Source of the DNA: an uncultured Croceitalea sp.
GTDB lineage: Bacteria; Bacteroidota; Bacteroidia; Flavobacteriales; Flavobacteriaceae
Length of the DNA stretch: 64,000 bases
Direction: 5' to 3'
Assembly (NCBI GenBank): GCA_947494805.1
Contig: CANLWK010000003.1
Coordinates: forward strand, 620,001 to 684,000
Shown: piece after piece, positions 57,025-64,000 of the stretch
Numbering within the stretch: position 1 is the stretch's first letter
Layout of the letters: the number at the start of each line of letters is the position of its first letter
Made by a program: the position numbers and the translations under genes
The notes under the pieces: model-generated
Told to the model about the DNA's origin: nothing
Seen by the model: only the letters and a program-made list of their open reading frames with translations
The model's database searches: none

Positions 57025-57941
57025 CTTATTACCCCAGAAAAATGAGATATGTTTTATGCACTGCTTTTTTATGCATAATACCTCTTGCATGTAGTACCGC
57101 GTATAGTTCTGATAGTGTTATTGAAGACGATATTTTCTATCTACCCGTAATAGTACATGTACTGCACAAAGGTGAGTCTATTGGAGAAGGCTCGAATCTA
57201 TCTAGAAATAGAATTGACCATCAAATAGTGTTGCTTAATAATGACTTTAGAAGAAAAGCAGGAACAAGGGGCTTTAATGAATATCCTAATGGAGGGGATT
57301 CTAAAATTGAATTTGTATTAGCAAGAAAGGACCCAAATGGCAACGCAATCCATGGAATCAACCGAATTAATGTTGATTCTGTTGAAATAGAACCAAGAGG
57401 CTACAATCAAAATCATTACGCTCAATATGCTTATTGGAACCCAAATCAATACATTAATATTTGGCTCACACCTTTACCGACAGAACTGAACTGTTTGGTA
57501 TTGGGGTTATCTTCTGGACCTGACACAGATTTGCCGGGGACCGAATTTTTGTCAATACCGAAAGCAGGCGATGCAGAGGGAATACTGATAAATACCGTTC
57601 ATTTTGGTGAGTCAGATTTAGAATGTCATGCAAACTTAGGGAGAACACTTACTCATGAAATGGGGCATTATCTAGGCCTATTACATACATGGGGCAATGG
57701 CATTTGTGGAACAAATGACTATTGTAATGATACCCCGGCCGTAGATAGCGCTGTTTTTGGACATAACCCAATATTGGGTTGTGATGGAGAAATGGTAATG
57801 ATATCAAATTACATGAATTTCAGTGATGATACTATTATGAATGCTTTTACCAATGATCAAATTGAGAGAATGCATTATGTTCTTAACAATCATGAAGGCA
57901 GACATGCTCTTTGGTCGAGTAGTGACATAAAGAGCAACTAG
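57021..57941 (+). CDS. M43 (pappalysin-like) zinc metalloprotease, lipoprotein
   Basis: 306 residues from ATG 57021; an ATG at 57042 gives a tidier lipoprotein signal MRYVLCTAFLCIIPLAC. Zinc motif HEMGHYLGLLH (His212, Glu213, His216, His222) and the Met-turn NYMNFSDD (Met265) place it in peptidase family M43. Cys residues (NGICGTNDYCNDTP, LGCDG) probably form disulfides. Starts with VIVHVLHKG typical of the family. Secreted or outer-membrane protease; no T9SS sorting domain is seen, consistent with lipid anchoring. Overlaps the hydroxylase stop (ATGA). Confidence 0.93.
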   Translation: MTYYPRKMRYVLCTAFLCIIPLACSTAYSSDSVIEDDIFYLPVIVHVLHKGESIGEGSNLSRNRIDHQIVLLNNDFRRKAGTRGFNEYPNGGDSKIEFVLARKDPNGNAIHGINRINVDSVEIEPRGYNQNHYAQYAYWNPNQYINIWLTPLPTELNCLVLGLSSGPDTDLPGTEFLSIPKAGDAEGILINTVHFGESDLECHANLGRTLTHEMGHYLGLLHTWGNGICGTNDYCNDTPAVDSAVFGHNPILGCDGEMVMISNYMNFSDDTIMNAFTNDQIERMHYVLNNHEGRHALWSSSDIKSN

Positions 57942-58036
57942 TATTTAAAGTAAATGCGAACTACCACATATACGCAGTGGGCAATGGTAATATATAAAGA
58001 CAACAGATACAAACGTATCAACAGCTGAACAATGCG

Positions 58037-59131
58037 ATGAAAAAAATCATTTTTTATACTATGGCCATTATAATCATGGGCTTATCTTTTGATTCTTGTG
58101 TCTCAACCAGTAAGATAAGAACGGAAAATGGTATTTCTGAAATGAGATACTTAGAGATAAACAACACCAAACAGCATCTTTTGATTCGCGGGAAAGACGT
58201 TAAGAATCCGGTCTTATTATTTCTACATGGAGGTCCGGGAGCATCGGCAACGGCATTAATGCGAAAGTACAATAGTGTTTTGGAAAATGATTTTACCATT
58301 GTTTATTGGGATCAACGAAACGCTGGGAAATCCTACGATAAAAAACTACCAAAAGAAGAAATACAAGTAAATAAATATCTAAAGGATATTGATAGTTTAA
58401 CCGATTATTTGAAAGGAAGGTTCAAGGTTAAAAAGATTTTTTTGGTAGGTCATTCTTGGGGGGCTAGATTAGGGATGTATGCAATAAAAAGACATCCAGA
58501 AAATTATATGGCATACATCGGCATCGGACAGGAGGTTGCGGCTTACCAAGCAGAACTGCTCTCTTATCGTTATACCTTGAAAAAGGCTCAAGAGGCAAAA
58601 AATACAAAAGCTATTGAAGAATTAAAGGAAATTGGCGAACCCCAATCGGGGGATTACCGACAAATGTATAAGACTGGATTTTGGGGTTTGGTAAAACAAA
58701 AAGAATGGCTGTTAAAACTAGGAGGTGAACGATATGATAGGACAAACTATCGTGATTGGATGTTTTCTATCTGGTTTTCGCGCGAGTATTCATTTTTTGA
58801 TGTCATTAAGTATGGGAAGGCATCCGGGTTTTCTGCGGGCAATATTATTAATGATCCAGACTTCAATAATTTCAATTTTTTAAATCAGATTCCCAAGGTT
58901 GAGGTCCCCGTCTTTTTTATTTCTGGAAAGTACGACTATAATACTCCTTGGACCTTGGTTAAAAAGTATCATGATCGTTTGAATGCACCGTATAAGGAAT
59001 TTATTGTTTTTGACAAATCAGGACACAGTCCAATATTTGAAGAACCTGAAAGATTCAATAAAGAAATAATCAGGATCTTTGCTATTGTAAATAGCAGACA
59101 AAACCAAATAAAAAAGCTTACAAATGAATAG
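58037..59131 (+). CDS. Alpha/beta hydrolase lipoprotein (S33 prolyl aminopeptidase-like)
   Basis: 364 residues. Signal MKKIIFYTMAIIIMGLSFDSC (lipid cysteine at residue 21). Oxyanion motif HGGPG (64-68), nucleophile elbow GHSWG with Ser140, an Asp in SGKYDYNTP and the His in KSGHSPIFEEP complete the triad. The HGGPG motif is typical of proline iminopeptidases and related hydrolases. It overlaps the PhnD-like gene by 8 bases, so the two lipoproteins are coupled. Confidence 0.92.
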   Translation: MKKIIFYTMAIIIMGLSFDSCVSTSKIRTENGISEMRYLEINNTKQHLLIRGKDVKNPVLLFLHGGPGASATALMRKYNSVLENDFTIVYWDQRNAGKSYDKKLPKEEIQVNKYLKDIDSLTDYLKGRFKVKKIFLVGHSWGARLGMYAIKRHPENYMAYIGIGQEVAAYQAELLSYRYTLKKAQEAKNTKAIEELKEIGEPQSGDYRQMYKTGFWGLVKQKEWLLKLGGERYDRTNYRDWMFSIWFSREYSFFDVIKYGKASGFSAGNIINDPDFNNFNFLNQIPKVEVPVFFISGKYDYNTPWTLVKKYHDRLNAPYKEFIVFDKSGHSPIFEEPERFNKEIIRIFAIVNSRQNQIKKLTNE

Positions 59132-60056
59132 ACTTAGTACTAAAATTGATGCAAGTAAACTCTTGGCCTTTGGACTGGTCTTGCTCAGTTTCCTTAATAT
59201 GGCATGTGAATCCAAGATTCGGCCTTTAAGGCTTGCAACCTATACCTATGCCACAAACAATAGAATAAGGAACCTAGAGCCACTTTCAAGGGAATTGGAA
59301 AAGGTTTTAGAAAGACCGGTTCATATAGAAAGTTATCCTGATGCCATTTCCTTTATTGATGGAATCCGTTCGGACGAGGTCGATATAGCGTTGATAAACA
59401 CTTTAGGTTATCTGATTCTTTCCTTAGATAATGAAGTTATGGAACCCATAGCCGCATTGAAAATAAAGAATGATGCGGTTGATAATTATAAAACGGTCTT
59501 ATTGACCAATATTGATAGTATAACAGAGCTCAATAGGTTAAAACACAGTTCAGAAGAACTATCTATGATGTTTGTTGCAGAAGGGTCAACCTCGGGCAAC
59601 CTTGTGCCCAGGTTACTTTTAAGCTCGATTGGAATCAAATCACCAGAAAACCAATTTAAAGAAGTAAAATATGGGGGCAATCATACATCTTCCTTTGAAA
59701 AATTGTTAAAGGGAAAGGCTGATATATGCGCTATCGGAAGTAACGAATACTTTAAGCAAATTAAGAAAGATTCCACTCTTTTGGACACCCATAACTTGTT
59801 GTGGGTTTCTGAAGAGATTCCTTTGGGACCAGTTTTATTGAACCACAGCTTCGCGGATGAAGAAAGAAAAAAAATAATCGATATGTTCTTGACCCTTCAC
59901 CTCAAAAATAGTTCGGCGTTAGAGTCTATTAAGAGCGGTTGGTCAGAGGCTAAACAAACCGAAAGATTTTACCCAATATCTGACAGCTATTACAATGATT
60001 TCAGGGAAATCAATGGTAATAGAACCGATTTAATTGAAATTTTGGACCTTTTTTAG
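59124..60056 (+). CDS. PhnD/SsuA/transferrin family substrate-binding lipoprotein
   Basis: 310 residues. Lipoprotein signal KLLAFGLVLLSFLNMAC (Cys28). Periplasmic binding protein fold of the phosphonate-binding PhnD type: LRLATYTYATNNRI, DGIRSDEVDIALINTLGYL, VAEGSTSGNLVPRLLL, KGKADICAIGSNEYF. The S-T-S-G-N motif at the anion site is family-like. No ABC permease or ATPase is nearby, so it is an orphan binding protein. It may act as a sensor or delivery protein. Only 13 bases separate its end from ArsS, which runs on the opposite strand. Confidence 0.88.
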   Translation: MNRLSTKIDASKLLAFGLVLLSFLNMACESKIRPLRLATYTYATNNRIRNLEPLSRELEKVLERPVHIESYPDAISFIDGIRSDEVDIALINTLGYLILSLDNEVMEPIAALKIKNDAVDNYKTVLLTNIDSITELNRLKHSSEELSMMFVAEGSTSGNLVPRLLLSSIGIKSPENQFKEVKYGGNHTSSFEKLLKGKADICAIGSNEYFKQIKKDSTLLDTHNLLWVSEEIPLGPVLLNHSFADEERKKIIDMFLTLHLKNSSALESIKSGWSEAKQTERFYPISDSYYNDFREINGNRTDLIEILDLF

Positions 60057-60069
60057 AGGCACTTTGAAT

Positions 60070-61125
60070 CTAAGCTACCGTTCCTTGACAACTACTTCCA
60101 GCTCCTGCGGTACAACCGTAGCAGTGTTGCGATATAATGATGTTTCTATCGTTTAAAATATCTTCATTGTAGTCACTGATGTGCTTGATTTTGCTTGCTA
60201 CCTTAAGATCCAACATTTGGTTAAAATCACAATCGTATAACCAACCGTCCCAACTGATCGAAATCGTATTTGTACACATCACATTGGCTACTGCAGCTGG
60301 GTTATAGGCCTCCACTAGGGCGTACATGTAATCTTCATAGTTTTCAGAAGCAATCAAATAATCCAAAAAGCGTGCGATTGGCAAATTTGTAATGGCAAAC
60401 AAATTATGGAATTGAATACCAAAATCTTCATCCAAAGCTTTTTTGAAGTCCTTTTCCATAGCAGCTTGGTCCCCGGGCAAATAAGCTCCAGATGGGTTGT
60501 AGACCAGATCTAAGCGCAAACCACTACCTGGCATACCATACCCTCTGGCATTGAGCTCTTGAAGAGCCTTTATGGACTTGTCGAAAACTCCATCACCGCG
60601 TTGCTTGTCCGTTTTGCCGCGTGTATAGTGTGGCATGGAAGATATTACGTGAACATTGTGCTTTTTAAAGAAATCGGGTAGGTGATGGTATTTCTTGTTT
60701 GCCCTGATAATGGTAAGATTTGAGCGAACGATAAAATCTTTGATTCCCGCTTTGGCAGCTTCTTCTACAAACCATTCGAAATCAGGGTTCATTTCTGGCG
60801 CCCCGCCTGTTAAATCCAACGTATGTGCTCCGGTATTTTTTATGACCTCTAAGCATTGTTTCATGGTTTCTCTGGTCATGATTTCTTTTCGATCCGGGCC
60901 GGCATCAACATGGCAATGCTCACAGACCTGATTGCACATATAGCCCACATTGATCTGCAGAATTTCAAGTTTTTTAGGTCGTAGCGGAAAATGCCCTATT
61001 TCACCAATCTTGTCTTTGAAATAAGGTAGTTCACCATCAGCAAAGACCCCTCCATTTAAAACGTCGAGCTGCTTATTGCTTTCGGCCAATTCGTTTCCTT
61101 TCGCTTTTAATGATTTTGTAGCCAT
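60070..61125 (-). CDS. arsS: Arsenosugar biosynthesis radical SAM protein ArsS
   Basis: 351 residues. Radical SAM cluster CNQVCEHC (Cys64, Cys68, Cys71) followed by HVDAGPDRKEIM and LDLTGGAPEMNPDFEWFVEEA, both typical of ArsS. VMCTNTISISWDGWLYDCDFNQML and the Cys-rich end CYGCTAGAGSSCQG (Cys335, 338, 346) form the C-terminal auxiliary region. ArsS forms the C-As bond that makes dimethylarsinoyl sugars from SAM and methylated arsenic. No ArsM gene is in the window. It is separated from the fusion gene by 80 bases that contain an inverted repeat. Confidence 0.93.
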   Translation of the reverse strand: MATKSLKAKGNELAESNKQLDVLNGGVFADGELPYFKDKIGEIGHFPLRPKKLEILQINVGYMCNQVCEHCHVDAGPDRKEIMTRETMKQCLEVIKNTGAHTLDLTGGAPEMNPDFEWFVEEAAKAGIKDFIVRSNLTIIRANKKYHHLPDFFKKHNVHVISSMPHYTRGKTDKQRGDGVFDKSIKALQELNARGYGMPGSGLRLDLVYNPSGAYLPGDQAAMEKDFKKALDEDFGIQFHNLFAITNLPIARFLDYLIASENYEDYMYALVEAYNPAAVANVMCTNTISISWDGWLYDCDFNQMLDLKVASKIKHISDYNEDILNDRNIIISQHCYGCTAGAGSSCQGTVA

Positions 61126-61157
61126 TTTTTATAATATTGAGTAACTAGTATTAAGAA

Positions 61158-61191
61158 ACACTATAGTTCATAATCCAATTTCTTATAGTGT
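61158..61191. repeat. Inverted repeat upstream of arsS (possible operator)
   Basis: ACACTATA (61158-61165) and TATAGTGT (61184-61191) are perfect 8-bp arms 18 bases apart. They lie in the 80-base gap between arsS and the upstream fusion gene, where a regulator could bind. Could be chance in AT-rich DNA. Confidence 0.4.
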
Positions 61192-61205
61192 AGCTTTCTA
61201 AAGAT

Positions 61206-62399
61206 TTACATTGATAGTTTATCATGTTTGTTCATCATCTGTACTGCATGTACCAACGTAGCGCCACTTTCAATGGCCGCCCCGGTATGAACGGCCTCCA
61301 TCATTTCTTCTTTGGTAATGCCCCTTTGTAAACCGTCTTTGGTATACGCATCAATGCAGTACGGGCATTTGACCACATGGGAAACCGCCAGGGCAATCAA
61401 CGATTTCTCTCTAGCACTTAGTGCGCCCTCTTCGAAAACCTTACCATAATAATCGAAAAATTTGTTGCCCAGTTCCTCACTCCATTCAGTAATCTTTCCA
61501 AATTTTCTGAGGTCTTTCGGATTGTAATACGAATCTGCCATCTTTTTAGGTGTTTTAATTTCGTTATGTTGTTCTGAGTTTTTGTCTAAACCTATCGGAA
61601 TACCCTGCACCATTCTTTCCAGTTCAGGTAATATTTCCATATTGTCCCAAATACCAGAGGCCAAGGTGTCTGCATACGCTTCTGGCAAATGGTTCTTGTA
61701 CATTAATTGTTGTGCGGTCTGATGATCATATTCATAAGACCGATGAGTATATTTTACGTCATCTCCTTCAGTTTCTAAAATCATATACCATACCCGTGTT
61801 GTTCCGTCATTGGCCGGCATACCAATGACCCCAGGATTCAACCATAGTTTTTGGTCTATGGCCTGGTTAAAGGGCAAACCACAATGCCCCGCAATGACGA
61901 TATCACTTTTGGTCTGTTTAAAGCATTGCTTTTTTGTGTCCACTGCTGTGGATTCAAATATGAATTCAGATACATTTTCATAGCTGCCATGAACCACGGT
62001 TATCTTTTTGCCAGCATAATCAAAACTGATGTTTTGTGGAATTTCGGAAATCCATTGTAAGGATTCTTTTGAAAGATGCCCCCTAGTGTAAGGAAACCAT
62101 AGTTTTGAAAAGCTATCACAACGGCCACCTGCTTTAAAATCACACCCGCAATCTTCACTATTATTGGCAAGTTGTAACTCTACGTTGCCTGCAATGCTCA
62201 ATGCGCCCCATTTCTTAAAAAGTTGTACTGTTTCTTCGGGTTGGGCACAATACCCAGTGATATCACCGGTGCAAATACAGTTTTCTGATGCAATGTTGTT
62301 ATGCTCAGCAATAGCAATCAGCTTTTCCAATGCCTGTAGGTTACCGTATACGCCTCCGAAAAGCAATAACCTGCCCCTTTTAGGGCCAATATGTTTCAT
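61206..62399 (-). CDS. Fusion: metallophosphoesterase-like domain plus arsenosugar-associated peroxidase-like (AhpD/CMD) domain
   Basis: 397 residues from the ATG at 62399, which overlaps the symporter stop (ATGA). Residues about 8-250 are metallophosphoesterase-like: LLLFGGVYGNLQALEKL, CTGDITGYCAQPEET, AGNVELQL, NSEDCGCDFKAGGRCDS, VVHGSYENVSEF and IAGHCGLPF. The usual D-x-H and GNHD and GHTH ligands are altered (G-x-Y, GNVE, GHCG). Residues about 287-397 (DLRKFGKITEWSEELGNKFFDYY ... VKCPYCIDAYTKDGLQRGIT) match the small AhpD-like protein that usually accompanies ArsS (Cys345, Cys348). A separate gene is the norm, so the fusion is unusual. Upstream frame starts at 62465 lie inside the symporter gene. 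Confidence 0.87.
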   Translation of the reverse strand: MKHIGPKRGRLLLFGGVYGNLQALEKLIAIAEHNNIASENCICTGDITGYCAQPEETVQLFKKWGALSIAGNVELQLANNSEDCGCDFKAGGRCDSFSKLWFPYTRGHLSKESLQWISEIPQNISFDYAGKKITVVHGSYENVSEFIFESTAVDTKKQCFKQTKSDIVIAGHCGLPFNQAIDQKLWLNPGVIGMPANDGTTRVWYMILETEGDDVKYTHRSYEYDHQTAQQLMYKNHLPEAYADTLASGIWDNMEILPELERMVQGIPIGLDKNSEQHNEIKTPKKMADSYYNPKDLRKFGKITEWSEELGNKFFDYYGKVFEEGALSAREKSLIALAVSHVVKCPYCIDAYTKDGLQRGITKEEMMEAVHTGAAIESGATLVHAVQMMNKHDKLSM

Positions 62400-63736
62400 C
62401 TTTTCATCCATAGCGGTATCAAAAATAATAGGAAACAACATAGTATGCCCCAGAAGTTTATCCACAGAAGATCAGCGTACTTCCCAGAAGTGAAAATCAA
62501 TGTTTTGGGAAACCAACTAAAGATCAATAAAACTCCGAAGAGCAATCCGCAGAAAACGCTTAAATGAAAACTGATTTTGGGAGCTTCTTTTTTCCAAAGC
62601 GTGAAAACAGGGGTCAGTCCAATGACCATGGTACCGCTGACCGTGGTGGCCGATAGAATCTCAGCATCAAGAAATACTGGGATAGTACCCAAAAACGCCA
62701 CGGCCGCCATAGCAAGGCGACCAAATTGTAGGGAGTTGCCCAAGTTCAGATCAACGGACAGCAGTTTAGAAAATGATGAAAAGGTAGAATCTAAAGTAGA
62801 GGCTGCCGAGGTTATCATAATGAAATTAATGACAAGCAAGATAACCAGACCAAAAGCCTTACCGACCTCAACGGCTGCTTGCCCCGACATACCTTGCGAC
62901 TGTGCATAGACTCCGATAATACTGAAAAGTATAATACATATACCCCCTATGATACTCGCCCATAAAAAGCTTTTAAGTGTAATTTTTGGGCTACTGATAA
63001 ACCCCCTATCGGTCAATACTGGGTCATGAAACGGATAACTAAATGACTGCAATACTGCTGCGAGCAAAAGGTTGAGACCCATGTCAAAAGACCAAGTGCC
63101 CGAAAGTAGAACAGCACTACCTGAAAAGTCTGTTGAAGGCTTAAACAAGGCCCAAAGGAGCACCCCCAACAAAAGGGTAAAGAGACCCATTTGAATAACA
63201 TCGGTAAAAATAGAACTGCTGAGACCGCCTTTGAGTGCGTAGGCCAAGGTCAAGAACGTGAAAATAAATATTGCCCAATAGTAGGGGGCAGAACCAATGG
63301 TTCCAAAATAGCTGCCAATAACCATGGTATTGCTCCATACTTCATTGAACAAACGAACAGCGATGAGAATTGAGAAAACAGTAACAGCCCCCTTACCAAA
63401 CCGGGTTGTCAAAAAGTGATGGATACTGTTAAACCCGCCTTTGGTTCGTATGCGATAAATTATAATTCCCGCAATGGCAAAAGATAGGTAATAGCCTGCA
63501 TAGGCTACGCCGCCCACAATGCCAAATTCAAGACCAAGGTTTGCGGCATTGGTAATACTCTTGGCGAATATCCATGAAATCACTAGACTACCCATGAGCA
63601 TAAAGGTGTTAGGTGCTTTTTTTCGCAGCTTTGCCCTAAAAAACTCATCGGTATTTTTTGCCAAAGGAGATAGGAAAAATAACACCAAACTTGATGTTAT
63701 GATTAATCCCCATTGCCAAATTTCTACTCGTTCCAT
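62396..63736 (-). CDS. Sodium:solute symporter (SSS family)
   Basis: 446 residues with about twelve or thirteen membrane helices. Segments KNTDEFFRAKLRKKAPN, GSLVISWIFAKSITNAANLGLEFGIVGGVAYAGYYLSFA and SAASTLDSTFSSFSKLLSVDL are SSS signatures; the last carries the sodium-site Ser/Thr residues. Its stop overlaps the ATG of the phosphoesterase-peroxidase gene, so they are co-translated. Downstream of a SusD-like gene, it probably brings the solute released by the SusCD pair across the inner membrane. The solute is unknown. Confidence 0.88.
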   Translation of the reverse strand: MERVEIWQWGLIITSSLVLFFLSPLAKNTDEFFRAKLRKKAPNTFMLMGSLVISWIFAKSITNAANLGLEFGIVGGVAYAGYYLSFAIAGIIIYRIRTKGGFNSIHHFLTTRFGKGAVTVFSILIAVRLFNEVWSNTMVIGSYFGTIGSAPYYWAIFIFTFLTLAYALKGGLSSSIFTDVIQMGLFTLLLGVLLWALFKPSTDFSGSAVLLSGTWSFDMGLNLLLAAVLQSFSYPFHDPVLTDRGFISSPKITLKSFLWASIIGGICIILFSIIGVYAQSQGMSGQAAVEVGKAFGLVILLVINFIMITSAASTLDSTFSSFSKLLSVDLNLGNSLQFGRLAMAAVAFLGTIPVFLDAEILSATTVSGTMVIGLTPVFTLWKKEAPKISFHLSVFCGLLFGVLLIFSWFPKTLIFTSGKYADLLWINFWGILCCFLLFLIPLWMKR

Positions 63737-63837
63737 TTTACTGTCATTCTTGCCAAGATGGCCATTTCATCTTTTTACAAACCTATTTGATCTTACTGAT
63801 CGGTAACATTCCCTTTATAAAGGGATGGGTGCTAACT

Positions 63838-64000
63838 TTATTCATTGTCCCACCAAACAGGGGCATCAATGCTATTGCCGTTTGTTTTATCCGCCGCCAC
63901 TTGATAGTTTGTAGCATTTAAAGCTTGTTCTTCAGCCGGATATGGCATTCGTACTGGAATTACGTCATTGTTCAAACTTGCTGAAATCGTTTTTAACTGT
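63838..64000 (-). CDS. SusD/RagB family lipoprotein (partial, C-terminus only)
   Basis: The frame CAG-TTA-AAA... from 63999 to the TAA at 63838-63840 encodes the last 53 residues. Their sequence, VRMPYPAEEQALNA, then NYQVA, then a final WWDNE, is the typical SusD/RagB C-terminal consensus (R-M-P-Y-P ... WWD). SusD proteins capture ligands for a SusC TonB-dependent porin, which should lie just upstream, beyond the window. A short palindrome (CCCTTTATAAAGGG, 63811-63824) follows the stop, without a T-run. Confidence 0.85.
   Translation of the reverse strand, partial: QLKTISASLNNDVIPVRMPYPAEEQALNATNYQVAADKTNGNSIDAPVWWDNE

Noticed and set aside
62458-62466. Perfect DnaA box TTATCCACA
   Set aside because: Single copy inside the symporter gene, encoding part of its conserved C-terminus. 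No cluster of boxes and no AT-rich unwinding region.
63811-63824. Palindrome CCCTTTATAAAGGG as terminator of the SusD-like gene
   Set aside because: No T-run follows on the minus strand, so it cannot be called an intrinsic terminator.
1-64000. tRNA, rRNA, CRISPR, transposase or phage genes
   Set aside because: No cloverleaf-like GGTTCGAATC-type arm, no regularly spaced direct repeats and no transposase or integrase motif were seen on either strand by eye.

Overview
This window is chromosomal DNA of a member of the Bacteroidota, most probably a marine Flavobacteriaceae (Maribacter/Zobellia/Muricauda-like). The evidence is type IX secretion system (T9SS) proteins with type B C-terminal sorting domains, a PorP/SprF-type membrane protein, PorE-like OmpA, flavobacterial families of unknown function (DUF4175, DUF4837, DUF6341, DUF6427, DUF4254, DUF6909), a SusD-like lipoprotein end, many lipoproteins, and TAnnTTTG-type -7 promoter boxes. 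No rRNA, tRNA, CRISPR array, transposase or phage gene was seen. Apart from the two genes cut by the window edges, all genes look intact.

Layout. (1) 1-6458, minus strand: a T9SS surface-protein operon made of an Ig-repeat protein with a sorting domain, a PorP/SprF protein carrying two SPOR-like repeats, and a large DUF11-type surface protein cut by the window start. (2) 6.7-31.2 kb: mostly housekeeping and envelope genes (glnS, an SPFH protein, gltX, DUF4175, ybeY, mnmG, a lipoprotein, a methyltransferase, OmpH-like, NTF2-like and Nudix-like secreted proteins, an AraC regulator, DoxX, DNA polymerase III delta prime, pgk, a LysM lytic transglycosylase, DUF4837, OmpA/PorE-like, tatA, an M23 peptidase). 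Two perfect parS-like palindromes flank mnmG and two weaker copies lie within 10 kb, so this stretch may be the ParB-loading zone near the origin. (3) 31.2-34.4 kb: a GH3-family protein and a DUF6909 protein with purine-nucleoside-phosphorylase-like motifs.

(4) 34.4-50.5 kb: one long plus-strand surface polysaccharide locus, visibly AT-rich between about 35.5 and 49.5 kb. It holds a Wzz-like protein, a CMP-sugar cytidylyltransferase, a YhcH/NanQ-like protein, an HpcH/HpaI-type pyruvate aldolase, an SDR, a HAD phosphatase, a 2-hydroxyacid dehydrogenase, an O-acyltransferase with an SGNH domain, a flippase, one glycosyltransferase, an EpsG-like polymerase, a lipoprotein sharing a module with the acyltransferase, an O-antigen ligase/polymerase, the priming sugar-phosphate transferase and a UDP-glucuronate decarboxylase-like SDR. 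I infer that it builds a polymer containing a CMP-activated 3-deoxy-2-ulosonic acid by an aldolase route instead of a NeuB/KdsA synthase.

(5) 50.5-55.3 kb: purD, DUF6341, DUF6427, DUF4254, a GT9 glycosyltransferase and a TetR regulator. (6) 55.6-60.1 kb: a Crp-like regulator, a sterol-desaturase-family hydroxylase, an M43 metalloprotease lipoprotein, an alpha/beta hydrolase lipoprotein and a PhnD-like binding lipoprotein. (7) 60.1-64.0 kb, minus strand: an arsenosugar-type locus with a SusD-like end, a sodium/solute symporter, a metallophosphoesterase fused to the ArsS-associated peroxidase-like domain, and the radical SAM protein ArsS.
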